Positions 8,563-16,740 of a DNA stretch of 64,000 nucleotides are shown here, one piece after another (position 1 is the stretch's first letter; each line of letters opens with the position of its first letter). A program made the position numbers and the translations under genes. The DNA comes from Glutamicibacter sp. JC586 (GTDB lineage: Bacteria; Actinomycetota; Actinomycetes; Actinomycetales; Micrococcaceae), in NCBI RefSeq assembly GCF_009805585.1, contig NZ_VHIN01000005.1:310001-374000 (forward strand). Reading direction: 5' to 3'. Under the pieces are notes generated by a model, which saw only the letters and a list, made by a program, of their open reading frames with translations, did no database searches and was not told the DNA's origin.

Positions 8563-9261
8563 GTGGACGAGAAAATCAAAGTCTTGCTGGTCGATGACCA
8601 GCCTCTGCTACGTATGGGATTCCGGCTGATTCTCGAAGGTGAAGACGACGTAGTCATTGTTGGTGAGGCCGCAGACGGTTTAGACGGACTGATGCAAACC
8701 GGAGCGTTGAAGCCTGACGTGGTGCTCATGGATGTGCGCATGCCAAAAATGGACGGCATCGAAGCGACCGAACGCATCGCCAAGGAACACCCCGATACGA
8801 AGATCATCATTCTTACGACCTTTGATCTGGACGAATACGCCTTCTCCGGGTTGCAGGCAGGTGCCAGCGCGTTTCTCCTCAAGGACGTAGCGCCCGAAGA
8901 ATTGGTCAACGCAGTTCGCTTGGTAGCCTCCGGGGATGCAGTGGTGGCTCCTCGCGTGACAGCACGTCTACTAGAAACCTACGTGCGCAATGGTGGCAAG
9001 GCAGCAAGGGAGCAAAAGCAGGAAACTCCACGAGACCCATTGCTTGATGACCTTACGCCGCGTGAACAAGAAGTGCTTCGGGCGCTCGCCGAAGGATTAT
9101 CTAATGCAGAAATCGCGCATCGCTTCTTCCTGTCAGAGGCCACGGTAAAAACTCACGTGCGAAGGATTCTGACCAAGCTGCATCTGCGTGACCGGGTTCA
9201 GGCAGTGGTCTATGCCTACGAAACTGGATTGGTAGTTCCCTCCCAGGGACTGGACTACTAG
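8563..9261 (+). CDS. Response regulator, NarL/FixJ family
   Basis: 232 residues. The receiver has the acidic pair (LVDDQ), phospho-acceptor Asp in VVLMDVRMPKMDG near residue 54, the Thr in LTTFD and the Lys in LLKDV. The LuxR-type helix-turn-helix (LTPREQEVLRALAEGLSNAE through VKTHVRRILTKL) occupies residues about 165-225. GTG start. A 22-bp hairpin terminator follows. Partner of the kinase just upstream. Confidence 0.88.
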   Translation: MDEKIKVLLVDDQPLLRMGFRLILEGEDDVVIVGEAADGLDGLMQTGALKPDVVLMDVRMPKMDGIEATERIAKEHPDTKIIILTTFDLDEYAFSGLQAGASAFLLKDVAPEELVNAVRLVASGDAVVAPRVTARLLETYVRNGGKAAREQKQETPRDPLLDDLTPREQEVLRALAEGLSNAEIAHRFFLSEATVKTHVRRILTKLHLRDRVQAVVYAYETGLVVPSQGLDY

Positions 9262-9286
9262 TAGAATCGCAAGTTCTGGACATGAG

Positions 9287-9332
9287 AACGGCCGTCGGAT
9301 AAGGAACTAGAGTTCCTTATCCGACGGCCGTT
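9287..9332. terminator. Bidirectional terminator with 22-bp perfect stem
   Basis: AACGGCCGTCGGATAAGGAA continues to 9308 and is repeated in exact inverted form at 9311-9332 around a two-base centre. It lies between the converging response regulator and LapA-like genes and can stop transcription from both sides. Confidence 0.8.
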
Positions 9333-9339
9333 GCGCTTA

Positions 9340-9750
9340 TTAGCCATTGTTGAGCTTACGCTTTTTCTTTGCCGTTGCACGTAGCTGGATGACGCGGGCT
9401 ACACCGGCGATGGCTACTACAAGCGCACCACCAATAGCCGCGATAAAGAGAGCTAGACCGAGGTTCACTTCTCCTTCGTAAGCGAAGTAGCGCAAGGTAA
9501 CCTGATCTTGATTCTGTGCAATAAAGACGATCAGTAAGATCAGTACGATGATCCCCAATACTGTGGCAGTCCAAATGCGACCAAGCTTGGTGACCGGAAG
9601 AGATTCCTTGGTAGCTGGAGCCTGACGTTGACCCTTAGATTCCTTCGACGAAGTGGGCGTGACCTGACGTTCTTCAGAATGAGACGGGGTCTCACCTACG
9701 GGTTCCAAAGGGAAGTTGTTTGGCTCTGGGGTTCGATCAGATGTAGCCAT
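9340..9750 (-). CDS. LapA-domain (DUF1049) membrane protein
   Basis: 136 residues. The first 50 are polar and rich in Ser, Pro, Thr and Glu; then come two membrane helices (about 58-78 and 95-118) separated by QNQDQVTLRYFAYEGEVNLG, the signature turn of the LapA/DUF1049 family, and a basic tail (KKKRKLNNG). In proteobacteria LapA helps assemble lipopolysaccharide; actinobacterial members have no known role. It stands alone. Confidence 0.72.
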   Translation of the reverse strand: MATSDRTPEPNNFPLEPVGETPSHSEERQVTPTSSKESKGQRQAPATKESLPVTKLGRIWTATVLGIIVLILLIVFIAQNQDQVTLRYFAYEGEVNLGLALFIAAIGGALVVAIAGVARVIQLRATAKKKRKLNNG

Positions 9751-9892
9751 GTTGCTCTCGCTTTCGTAGTCTCCAGTCTGTGATCAGCTTTGCCGAGGCT
9801 AGGCTCCAAGTCAAGCATCAGACGCTGGTGTCTGAAGTGATAGAACTCGGAGCCGAACGCACTGGTCCGTCGGTAAATGCGTGCAGGGCTAC

Positions 9893-9898
9893 TAAGCT
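9893..9898 (+). promoter_or_regulatory. Possible -10 element of the M18 peptidase gene
   Basis: TAAGCT, the same hexamer found before two leaderless starts in this window, lies about 82 bases upstream of the peptidase start. No -35 is clear. Confidence 0.3.
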
Positions 9899-9979
9899 GG
9901 AGAGTACCCCGATTGTTCAGGCGGGAACCGCATCCTGGATTTCAGTTAGTCGATGACAGAAAGAAGTGAGTAACTAGCT

Positions 9980-11260
9980 ATGGCACAAGCCGCAGCAATG
10001 GCCCACATTGCAGACCTTGCCGAATACGTCGCAACTTCACCTTCCAGTTACCACGCGGCGGCAACGGCCGCTAAGCGACTGGATGCTGTCGGGTTCACCG
10101 GCCTGAACGAAACCGAGGCCTGGAATCTGGGCCCCGGCTCCTACTACGTGGTTCGTGACGGTGCGATCATAGCGTGGGTACAGCCAGAGTCCGCAACGGC
10201 CACCAGCGGGTTCCACATTCTTGGTGCACATACCGACTCCCCAGGCTTTAAGCTCAAGCCAAAACCGACCACCGGATCTAATGGCTGGTGGCAGGCAGGT
10301 GTTGAGGTCTATGGTGGCCCGCTGCTGAACTCGTGGCTAGATCGTGAGCTGGTTCTTGCAGGACGGCTGGTCCTCAAGGATGGAACCGAGCACTTGGCCC
10401 AGACTGAACCGATCTTGCGCATTCCGCAGTTGGCTATCCATCTAGACCGTCAGGTTAATGAGGGTCTGACCCTAGACAAGCAGAGTCACACCAATCCGAT
10501 CTTCGGCGCCGGCGACTTGGCTAACGCCGATATCTTGGCCGTGCTGGCTGAATCTGCAGGCGTGGATCCTGCCCAGGTTGCTGGCTACGACATTCTCACC
10601 GCGCAGGCTCAACGTGGCGAGGTCTTTGGTCATGGCAAAGACTTCTTTGCCAGCGGCCGACTGGATAACCTGACTTCGGTGCATGCCGGGATCATCGCGT
10701 TGACCGACCATTCACGCAAGCCTTCGGGACAGCACATTGCTATGTTGGCCGCCTTTGACCATGAAGAGTTGGGTTCTAGCTCCCGCTCGGGTGCTTGTGG
10801 CCCCTTCCTTGAAGAACTGATCAACCGTATTCAGGCTTCCCTGGGTGCAGGGGTGGAAGACCAAGCCAGGGCGCTGGCTAACTCGGTATGCCTTTCGGCC
10901 GATGCGGGGCACGCGGTGCACCCGAATTATCCAGAACGCCACGACCCGGCTAACCGCCCACAGGTGAATGCTGGACCGTTGCTAAAGATCAACGCCAACC
11001 AACGTTATGCCACCGACGCAGTGGGCGCTGCGGCCTTCGCAAACTGGTGCGAAAGCGCTGGCGTTCCATACCAGGAGTTTGTCTCCAACAACCGGGTCCC
11101 TTGTGGATCGACCATCGGTCCGCTGACTGCAACTCGACTGGGCATCCGAACCATTGACGTCGGCGTTGCCCTGTTGTCCATGCACTCCGCACGTGAAATG
11201 TGCGGTGTTGATGACCCTTGGTATCTCTCCAAGGTGGCACGCGAGTTCTTCGGAGCCTAA
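9980..11260 (+). CDS. M18 family metallo-aminopeptidase
   Basis: A cytoplasmic dizinc aminopeptidase of 426 residues that removes N-terminal (often acidic) residues. Metal-ligand motifs are visible in order: HILGAHTDSPGFKLKPK near residue 77, GRLDNLTSVHAG near 225, AAFDHEELGSSSRSGA near 255, and the C-terminal GVALLSMHSAREMCG with the final His. The length matches M18 enzymes such as ApeB. A hairpin terminator lies 30 bases downstream. Single-gene unit. Confidence 0.9.
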   Translation: MAQAAAMAHIADLAEYVATSPSSYHAAATAAKRLDAVGFTGLNETEAWNLGPGSYYVVRDGAIIAWVQPESATATSGFHILGAHTDSPGFKLKPKPTTGSNGWWQAGVEVYGGPLLNSWLDRELVLAGRLVLKDGTEHLAQTEPILRIPQLAIHLDRQVNEGLTLDKQSHTNPIFGAGDLANADILAVLAESAGVDPAQVAGYDILTAQAQRGEVFGHGKDFFASGRLDNLTSVHAGIIALTDHSRKPSGQHIAMLAAFDHEELGSSSRSGACGPFLEELINRIQASLGAGVEDQARALANSVCLSADAGHAVHPNYPERHDPANRPQVNAGPLLKINANQRYATDAVGAAAFANWCESAGVPYQEFVSNNRVPCGSTIGPLTATRLGIRTIDVGVALLSMHSAREMCGVDDPWYLSKVAREFFGA

Positions 11261-11290
11261 TAGAAACAGTAGCTTTATGGCGCGACGAAA

Positions 11291-11326
11291 GGGTGTGGCA
11301 GCAATTTCTTTATTAGTGCCACACCC
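11291..11326 (+). terminator. Terminator of the M18 peptidase gene
   Basis: GGGTGTGGCA (11291-11300) and TGCCACACCC (11317-11326) form a perfect 10-bp stem with a 16-base loop. No T-run follows. Confidence 0.6.
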
Positions 11327-11570
11327 TAAGTAGTTTCGGCGGTCGTTTTGAGGTTCGCTAATCGGAACAAGTTTAGATCTTCATGCGGTACTTATATCTC
11401 TCAACATCCAAGCTCATGATTTTGTTAGCAGAGGTCGAGATTTTCGATCGGGAAATTCTCTTCCCGTTATGATGGCTTGCCCTGCATCGTTATGGACAAG
11501 TTGTAACCTACCTGAATTAAATAATCATGACCCTATAAATACACTTGTTGCGTTAATGTTTCCTTCTGAC

Positions 11571-11597
11571 TTGCACACTCAGGTCAAAGTGTATAGG
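11571..11597 (+). promoter_or_regulatory. Possible promoter of the secreted-protein island
   Basis: TTGCAC (11571-11576) and TATAGG (11592-11597) are 15 bases apart, slightly short. Transcription would start about 30 bases before the ribosome site AAGGAG. Confidence 0.4.
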
Positions 11598-11636
11598 TTT
11601 TTCCTCGGTCGGTTTATTTAATTTAAGGAGAATCCA

Positions 11637-12035
11637 ATGAAGGGAATCCGTGCCTTCGCCGTTGTTGGCGCACTTTTGTTCACTCTCGGGCTGGGCGTCT
11701 CACCGTCAAATGCCGCGTCGTCTTCCATCAGCGGCACCGTGAACTGCACCGGTAGCTACACTGTCTACTCCACTTACCGGAAGATGGCGGAACCTTACCA
11801 GACGCAAATGTACTTGTCGAAGGCGGCTCATAGTACTCGGGGAGGCGTGGGGATGGTACTTGGTATCCACACGAAAATCGCTAATCACAAGGAAGGATTT
11901 GTATCTGCTAATCGCTGGGGAACCTTCCAACGGGGATATGGGTATGTAAAGGGCACTTCCTTCCGCGTGGGTGCGAGCATGGACAAGTCTGCAGGAGCTT
12001 GCACTAATTCTTGGACGGGTACTTTGCACTTCTAG
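11637..12035 (+). CDS. Small secreted protein with two cysteines (bacteriocin-like candidate)
   Basis: 132 residues. A classic Sec signal peptide (basic start MKGIR, hydrophobic core, cut after SPSNA near residue 26) leaves about 106 mature residues. The mature part has only two Cys, one near each end (VNCTGSY and GACTNSW), which could form one disulfide; it is rich in Ser, Thr, Gly and aromatic residues and mildly basic. A strong ribosome site (AAGGAG) precedes it. I do not recognise the family. It heads a group with a terminator directly after it and then a lipoprotein and MacB-like export genes, the layout of a highly made secreted product with low-level export or immunity genes. The function is inferred only from context. 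Confidence 0.6.
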   Translation: MKGIRAFAVVGALLFTLGLGVSPSNAASSSISGTVNCTGSYTVYSTYRKMAEPYQTQMYLSKAAHSTRGGVGMVLGIHTKIANHKEGFVSANRWGTFQRGYGYVKGTSFRVGASMDKSAGACTNSWTGTLHF

Positions 12036-12046
12036 TGGTCCCATGT

Positions 12047-12077
12047 AATTGCGGAGTTCTACTAGAACTCCGCAATT
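12047..12077 (+). terminator. Perfect palindromic terminator after the secreted-protein gene
   Basis: AATTGCGGAGTTCTA (12047-12061) is followed by one base and its exact complement (12063-12077), then GGCC and four Ts. It sits 11 bases past the stop and 33 bases before the lipoprotein start, so readthrough would be needed to express the following genes. Confidence 0.75.
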
Positions 12078-12109
12078 GGCCTTTTACTCCATCAACTGAG
12101 ATTGCAAAA

Positions 12110-12619
12110 GTGGATAAAAAACTAAAAATTACGACAATTTGTGTCGTTTCGATGTTGTTCTTAAGTGGATGCTCCGGCGAAGCAAGCATGGAACCAAGCT
12201 CCAATGAGCCGAGAAACATGAACAGGGCTCAGATGGAGAAAGAATATGCTTCAGCGATTCAATCTTTGGACATGCCGGAGGGTGTCTCCTATCCAGATGC
12301 GCCAAAAACGCCGACTGTAGACGGTGTTAAAGAATCGGATGTCACGTGGCAGAACGGTGCAGGTGAGGCTGACGCAATTATCGACTGGAACTGCTTGTGG
12401 GGCCACGAGTGGCTTAAGTATCAAGGTAAAGATCAGAAGCTAGCGACGAACGCCCTGAACATGTACAAGTCAATCCTTGATCAGCCTGCTTTTAACAAAT
12501 ATTTTGATGCTGAAAGCTTCCAACCTGTAATCCGGGAGAATATTGAGAAGGCTGAATTGGGAGATCCTTCGGGGATCAAAGCCGATATGCAATCTTCATG
12601 CAGAGGTGACCTGTGGTGA
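12110..12619 (+). CDS. Small lipoprotein (possible immunity protein)
   Basis: The GTG at 12110 gives a 169-residue protein with a clean lipoprotein signal: basic MDKKLK, hydrophobic stretch, lipobox LSGC with the lipidated Cys at residue 21. The reading frame extends upstream through the terminator to 12011, but that part is unlikely to be translated. The mature part is acidic, with two further Cys (WNCLWGHEW and SSCRGD). No known domain is recognised. It overlaps the next gene by a few bases. Being surface-anchored and placed next to a secreted small protein, it could protect the producer or act as a receptor; this is inference. Confidence 0.6.
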   Translation: MDKKLKITTICVVSMLFLSGCSGEASMEPSSNEPRNMNRAQMEKEYASAIQSLDMPEGVSYPDAPKTPTVDGVKESDVTWQNGAGEADAIIDWNCLWGHEWLKYQGKDQKLATNALNMYKSILDQPAFNKYFDAESFQPVIRENIEKAELGDPSGIKADMQSSCRGDLW

Positions 12620-13449
12620 GGACAATCCGAAGCACGGCCATAGTGCTTCTTGGTATTTCTCTACTCACCGCATGTTCGGCTTCCGTCAATGCTGAAGGCG
12701 ATGTACCGGCATCTGGCGACGGTCAAATTCCAAGAGTCCAAGTCTCGAAGCAGGACATTACCTCTGTCCTCGCTGTATCAGGGCACACGGAGACCAAATC
12801 GGAGATCTCTCTAGTCGCAGAGAAGTCTGGCCCTATTGAGTGGAAAGTCAAAGAAGGGCAGACAGTCAAAGCAGGGGCGGTCTTGGCTGAAATCGACGGA
12901 GACAAAATAACGTCACCGAGCGATGGAAAAGTCCTGAGCATTGCTGTGCCAACAGGGACTACGGCGCATCCCAATTTTCCAATTGGAGCATTTGAAGCAA
13001 GGACACTAGGCATCAAGGTACAAGTTCCTGTTGAGGACGCTTATCGTTTGTATTCGACCCCGACCAAAGCCAAGGCAAACATCGAATCGGGCCCTGCTGC
13101 CCAAACCTGCGATTTGTTTTTGGCCTCGGAACTGGAGAATGCTGACTCTGCGGAACAAGGTCTACCGGAGTTCGTATGCTTATTAGAACCAGAAGTTAAC
13201 ACGATGCCGGGATTGCCAGCAAAGCTAGGCATTGAAACCGCTTCTAGCGCGAACACACTGACGCTGCCCGTTGAGAGTGTTTCCGGGTCGGCGCAGTCAG
13301 GTCAAGTAACGATTATTTCCGACGACAATGAACTGCAGAAACGGGACGTCAAGCTGGGCATTAGTGATGGAAGCATGATTGAGATCATCGAAGGAGTGAA
13401 AGAAGGGGACAGCGTAATGGCTGTAGCTCCTGAGATCTTCGATGAGTGA
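12616..13449 (+). CDS. HlyD/MacA-like lipoprotein adaptor
   Basis: About 277 residues starting at a GTG that overlaps the upstream stop (GTGA); another in-frame GTG is at 12613. The lipobox LTAC follows a short hydrophobic segment. Residues about 40-110 form a biotinyl/lipoyl-like hybrid (GPIEWKVKEGQTVKAGAVLA) as in membrane-fusion proteins, and the C-terminus has the repeating beta pattern VTIISDDNELQKRDVKLGI with VKEGDSVM. In Gram-positive bacteria such proteins work outside the membrane with MacB-type permeases. It overlaps the ATPase gene by 8 bases, so it is part of that transporter. Confidence 0.75.
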   Translation: MRTIRSTAIVLLGISLLTACSASVNAEGDVPASGDGQIPRVQVSKQDITSVLAVSGHTETKSEISLVAEKSGPIEWKVKEGQTVKAGAVLAEIDGDKITSPSDGKVLSIAVPTGTTAHPNFPIGAFEARTLGIKVQVPVEDAYRLYSTPTKAKANIESGPAAQTCDLFLASELENADSAEQGLPEFVCLLEPEVNTMPGLPAKLGIETASSANTLTLPVESVSGSAQSGQVTIISDDNELQKRDVKLGISDGSMIEIIEGVKEGDSVMAVAPEIFDE

Positions 13450-14164
13450 CCAAGGATCGACAATTAGCTCTACGGGCGCTCCCTTGGAGCTACGTAAGAT
13501 TGATATTCGCCTTACCGGCGAGTCTCAAAAACTTCTGGTCAGAGAAGCTTCGGGAGTAGTCTCCGAAGGAGAATCTGTAGGGATACTCGGGAAATCCGGA
13601 AGCGGAAAAACCAGCCTACTTTCAGTGCTCGGTTTGATGTCAAAACCTACCGGTGGCGAACTACTGCTGTCGGGTATACCTACTTCGGGACTGAGCGATG
13701 CGGAGTTGGCACGCCGCCGCAATGAGGACATTGGCTTTGTATTCCAAAGTTACTCATTGATTGGTCACTTGAACGTGTTCGAAAATGTTGCCTTGCCTTG
13801 TTCATATGGAAAACCAATGAGCAAGAAGCAAACCACTGTAGCTGTGACAGAACAATTACGCGCAGTGGGCCTTGAAGGATTCGAAAAAAGACGGCCTAAA
13901 AGTCTATCTGGCGGTGAACAGCAGAGAGTCGCTATAGCTCGCGCCCTTGTCCGTTCACCACGGCTGGTGTTGGCAGATGAACCAACAGGGGCGCTGGATA
14001 CTGCTACTGGATTGCAAATTCTAGAACATCTAGCTTCCGCGACCAGCCGCGCCGGCGCGTGTTTAGTTGTTGTCACGCATGACCAGGAAATTGCGAGGGC
14101 AATGGATCAAACGTGGGTCTTGCGTGACGCTGAGCTGCACCATGAAGTGAAGGGACGACGATGA
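13442..14164 (+). CDS. ABC transporter ATP-binding protein, MacB/LolD type
   Basis: 240 residues. Walker A GKSGSGKTSLLS near residue 50, Q-loop FVFQSYSLIGHLNVFENVALP, signature LSGGEQQRVAIARALV near 148, Walker B LVLADEPTGALD near 170, and the switch His in VVVTHDQE. The VFENVALP segment is characteristic of MacB/LolD ATPases, which drive mechanotransmission rather than direct passage. It overlaps the next gene by 4 bases (ATGA). Confidence 0.88.
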   Translation: MSDQGSTISSTGAPLELRKIDIRLTGESQKLLVREASGVVSEGESVGILGKSGSGKTSLLSVLGLMSKPTGGELLLSGIPTSGLSDAELARRRNEDIGFVFQSYSLIGHLNVFENVALPCSYGKPMSKKQTTVAVTEQLRAVGLEGFEKRRPKSLSGGEQQRVAIARALVRSPRLVLADEPTGALDTATGLQILEHLASATSRAGACLVVVTHDQEIARAMDQTWVLRDAELHHEVKGRR

Positions 14165-15342
14165 AGTTTCGCCATATGCTCGTTCATGGATTGAATGACC
14201 TGCGTGCAAATAAACTTCGGCATTTTCTAGTTGGAGTAAGCATGCTGCTCGGAGTTTTGGCTATTGCTGCCGTGTCTAGCGCCGACCAACTAGTAACCAA
14301 GTATCTAATTGCTGAACAAGAACAGTTGCATGGGCGAGCGCAAACTTTCGCAAGCGTATTGAACCCGGGAACCTTGGACGGAGAAGATTTAGCTGGTTCG
14401 CTAGAACACTTGAATACGGTCGCAGAAAGCGTCGGAGGAAAAGTACTGTACACAGTTTCCAGTCCAATTACGGTTCCGAGTGTTCGCGGTCAAAACATTG
14501 AGCGCGTTGCTTATGCGGGGGACTTCGCGGCATCTTATCGAGTTCCACTTTCTGCTGGTATATGGCCGCGTGAAAGTGGTGGTTTCGCCCCTGAGGTCGT
14601 TCTGAATGAACAAGCGGCTGCCCTGCTTGGAATTGATGAAGTCGCACAAACTTTCGCAATTGATACCCCGCATGGAACCAAGACGGCTATCGTCACTGGA
14701 ATCGCCCAGGACGGACTCGTGGGGGAAGAAGCGCGAATATATCAACCCCAAGGTTCTGTTGATGACGCTGGCTTGCTGAGCAGTGAACCAACCACAATGC
14801 TCTTGACTGCTCCCGGCGATAAACAGATTGCCTTGCAACAATTCGCTGCCGACTTTCTGGCCCAACGTGGCAATCCGTCCGCGGGCTCCATGGAGTTCAT
14901 GCGTCAAGATACTGTCGACAGCACAAAAAATTCGGTTGCAGTAACCAAAGCTGCGTTCTTGACTGCTGGTATTCTGACGCTAGTTGTCGCCGCAGTAGGA
15001 GTTCTCAACGTTGGGCTAGCGACTGTCGGCGAACGTTCTGAAGAACTGGTGATTCGCCGAGCGTTGGGTGCTACTAAAGTGCAGATCTTCGGTTTGGTCA
15101 TGGGCTCGAGCTTGATCATTGGTGTCGTCGTTGCTGCGATTTCGGCAGTCATCGTTTCTGTTTCTGCCGTATTTGTTGTTCCGCGATTCATGGGTACTAC
15201 AGGTCTAGTTGGAGGCATTGACTTGCCGTTTGGCGCGTTATGGTTTGGCCTAGTTGCTGCATTGATTACTTCGTTCTTGGGCGCTTTGTCTCCCGCGATC
15301 AAAGCTACAAAGCTTGATGTTGCTCAGGCGCTTCGGTCATAG
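14161..15342 (+). CDS. MacB/FtsX-type ABC permease
   Basis: 393 residues with one N-terminal helix (about 22-44), a large extracytoplasmic MacB core domain (45-250) and three C-terminal helices (about 258-285, 310-340, 352-378). The motif ERSEELVIRRALGATKVQIF before the second helix group is the FtsX signature, and the end SPAIKATKLDVAQALRS is typical. With the adaptor and ATPase it makes a complete MacB-like system acting on a substrate outside the membrane, most simply the secreted protein of this island. It is the last gene of the lower-GC segment. Confidence 0.85.
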   Translation: MKFRHMLVHGLNDLRANKLRHFLVGVSMLLGVLAIAAVSSADQLVTKYLIAEQEQLHGRAQTFASVLNPGTLDGEDLAGSLEHLNTVAESVGGKVLYTVSSPITVPSVRGQNIERVAYAGDFAASYRVPLSAGIWPRESGGFAPEVVLNEQAAALLGIDEVAQTFAIDTPHGTKTAIVTGIAQDGLVGEEARIYQPQGSVDDAGLLSSEPTTMLLTAPGDKQIALQQFAADFLAQRGNPSAGSMEFMRQDTVDSTKNSVAVTKAAFLTAGILTLVVAAVGVLNVGLATVGERSEELVIRRALGATKVQIFGLVMGSSLIIGVVVAAISAVIVSVSAVFVVPRFMGTTGLVGGIDLPFGALWFGLVAALITSFLGALSPAIKATKLDVAQALRS

Positions 15343-15420
15343 AAACAACCAGGATCAAAAGTATTTAATTCATCAGCCCAGGTTATCGGCGGTAGAAGTT
15401 CAGGTGGCACAATTATCAGT

Positions 15421-15969
15421 ATGACGATCTTTGCCCAAGACACGCTGATTTTCCAGCAAACCAAAAACTTCTCAAAGAACGATTTTGCGATTCATGATGC
15501 TGCTGGTGTGCAGGTAGCCCATGTCGAGACTGGCGGAAGTACGCTGGGGCGGATGTTCACGGGCGCACGAGAGCTCACTGTATTTGATGGGCCGCAGAAT
15601 CCGGTGATTATGGTCAAAGATACGATGACCATGGGTCGCGACCGATTCGAAATCTTCGATGGAAACGGTAGTCCACTGGCGAGTTTGGTCAAGCGGATCA
15701 CCTTCCTCAAAACCCGCGTCACCATTTCAATGCTCGGAGAAGAACTGGACTTGCTGGGCAGCGTTTGGGATTTTGACTTCCAAATCACCAACGCTCAAGG
15801 CGTGCTCGGAACAGTCAGCCGCAAATGGTCTGGAATGGGTAACGCATTCCTGGGGATGTCGACCTATGCTCTGCAGCTGGGTGGAAACCTGAGCGTTCAG
15901 CATCGTCAAGCGATTGTCGGTTCGGTCCTAGCCCTGGACCTGATCCGTGAAAAGCAAAAGCGCCACTGA
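15421..15969 (+). CDS. LURP-one-related / scramblase-fold protein
   Basis: 182 residues, no signal peptide. It consists of repeated short beta strands with motifs such as FAIHDAAGVQVAHVE, FEIFDGNGSPLASLVK and WDFDFQITNAQGVLGTVSRKW, the pattern of the LURP-one/phospholipid-scramblase (tubby-like) superfamily. The C-terminal hydrophobic helix (AIVGSVLALDLI) is normally buried in the barrel. No enzymatic role is established for bacterial members. It stands alone between the island and the XRE gene. Confidence 0.65.
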   Translation: MTIFAQDTLIFQQTKNFSKNDFAIHDAAGVQVAHVETGGSTLGRMFTGARELTVFDGPQNPVIMVKDTMTMGRDRFEIFDGNGSPLASLVKRITFLKTRVTISMLGEELDLLGSVWDFDFQITNAQGVLGTVSRKWSGMGNAFLGMSTYALQLGGNLSVQHRQAIVGSVLALDLIREKQKRH

Positions 15970-16086
15970 TCATCAAGGAAGCGTCCGCAGTCGATTTAAC
16001 TGCGCTCGTCACCCCACAAAGGTATGCCCTGCGGGGAATATTCAAAAGGTGCAAGTCAGTTAGCATTTGATTTGCTCCCGAAAGGC

Positions 16087-16141
16087 TGTCGGGTGGCTGA
16101 CGGGTAGTTGTCGTGACCTTGTCGTAGTCCTGTCGTGGTGT
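16087..16141 (+). promoter_or_regulatory. Five direct repeats of TGTCGK at exact 11-bp spacing
   Basis: TGTCGG (16087), TGACGG (16098), TGTCGT (16109), TGTCGT (16120) and TGTCGT (16131) start exactly 11 bases apart, so all lie on one face of the helix. The last copy reaches the -35 region of the promoter ahead of the XRE-like gene. Eleven-bp direct repeats are the usual target of OmpR/PhoB-type response regulators, or could be bound by the XRE protein itself. Confidence 0.65.
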
Positions 16142-16158
16142 ATTGAGACCCCGAGGGA

Positions 16159-16164
16159 TAGCTT
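16159..16164 (+). promoter_or_regulatory. -10 element of the XRE-like gene (leaderless)
   Basis: TAGCTT lies 7 bases before the ATG at 16172. The five phased repeats end about 18 bases upstream, where an activator could replace a -35. Confidence 0.4.
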
Positions 16165-16171
16165 TAATGCC

Positions 16172-16663
16172 ATGAACATATCAAGGATTGCAGAACTGCG
16201 ACGCTCCAAGGGCTGGACTCAAGAACGACTGGCCAAAGAGAGCGGTATTACTGTCAGAACCATTCAACGACTTGAGGCCGGCAATGATGCCAGCCTGGAG
16301 ACCATCTCACTTGTTGCCAGAGCTCTGGACGTTCAAGTTGGTGATTTGTTCCAAAGCGTACAAGCACCAGATTTCTCTCAAGCCGTTGAGGGACTTGAAA
16401 CCAGGACCCTTGCTGATCAAGAACGACGTGATTCCATTACTCAAGGGATCATGATGGTCTTTAGGACAGTAGGCATTCTAGTCACTTTCGGTACGGTCAT
16501 CCTTGCGACAATGGGTCAGTTTGGTTGGTTCATTTGGCTGCTCATCCCTATCTACTGGGGTGCCGGCAAGATCCTCTTAGACGCAACTATGCGGTTAGCC
16601 GTTGACCCAAAATTGGATGCTAAGTATCCGTTGTCGGTTCCCAACCGTAGTGACGACAACTAA
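16172..16663 (+). CDS. XRE-family regulator with two C-terminal membrane helices
   Basis: 163 residues. Residues about 3-62 are a Cro/CI helix-turn-helix (ELRRSKGWTQERLAKESGIT, then TIQRLEAGND). A linker follows, and then two hydrophobic helices (about 95-115 and 118-135). A DNA-binding domain tied to the membrane suggests sensing or sequestration at the membrane. The frame is open further upstream to 16067, but the helix-turn-helix begins right after this ATG and a -10 sits 7 bases before it. Single gene; its promoter holds the five phased repeats. Confidence 0.78.
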   Translation: MNISRIAELRRSKGWTQERLAKESGITVRTIQRLEAGNDASLETISLVARALDVQVGDLFQSVQAPDFSQAVEGLETRTLADQERRDSITQGIMMVFRTVGILVTFGTVILATMGQFGWFIWLLIPIYWGAGKILLDATMRLAVDPKLDAKYPLSVPNRSDDN

Positions 16664-16740
16664 CCTTCCCATGAGCAGTTTTCTCCGCTGATACCGTTTG
16701 ATTACCTGCTGTTCATCGGGAAGTGGTCGTATCGAACAAT

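Larger units (their letters stand above)
11261..11636 (+). other. 376-base gap: terminator plus AT-rich promoter region
   Basis: The gap holds the peptidase terminator (11291-11326), then about 230 bases of AT-rich sequence with no gene on either strand, then the promoter of the small secreted protein. Base composition drops here and stays low to about 15340, marking the left edge of a probable acquired island. Confidence 0.6.

Noticed and set aside
11637..12035. Lactococcin-972 family assignment for the secreted protein
   Set aside because: Size and secretion fit, but the family's Trp/Tyr-Gly pattern is missing and this protein has two Cys; the partner genes are MacB-type instead of the large integral protein of that system.
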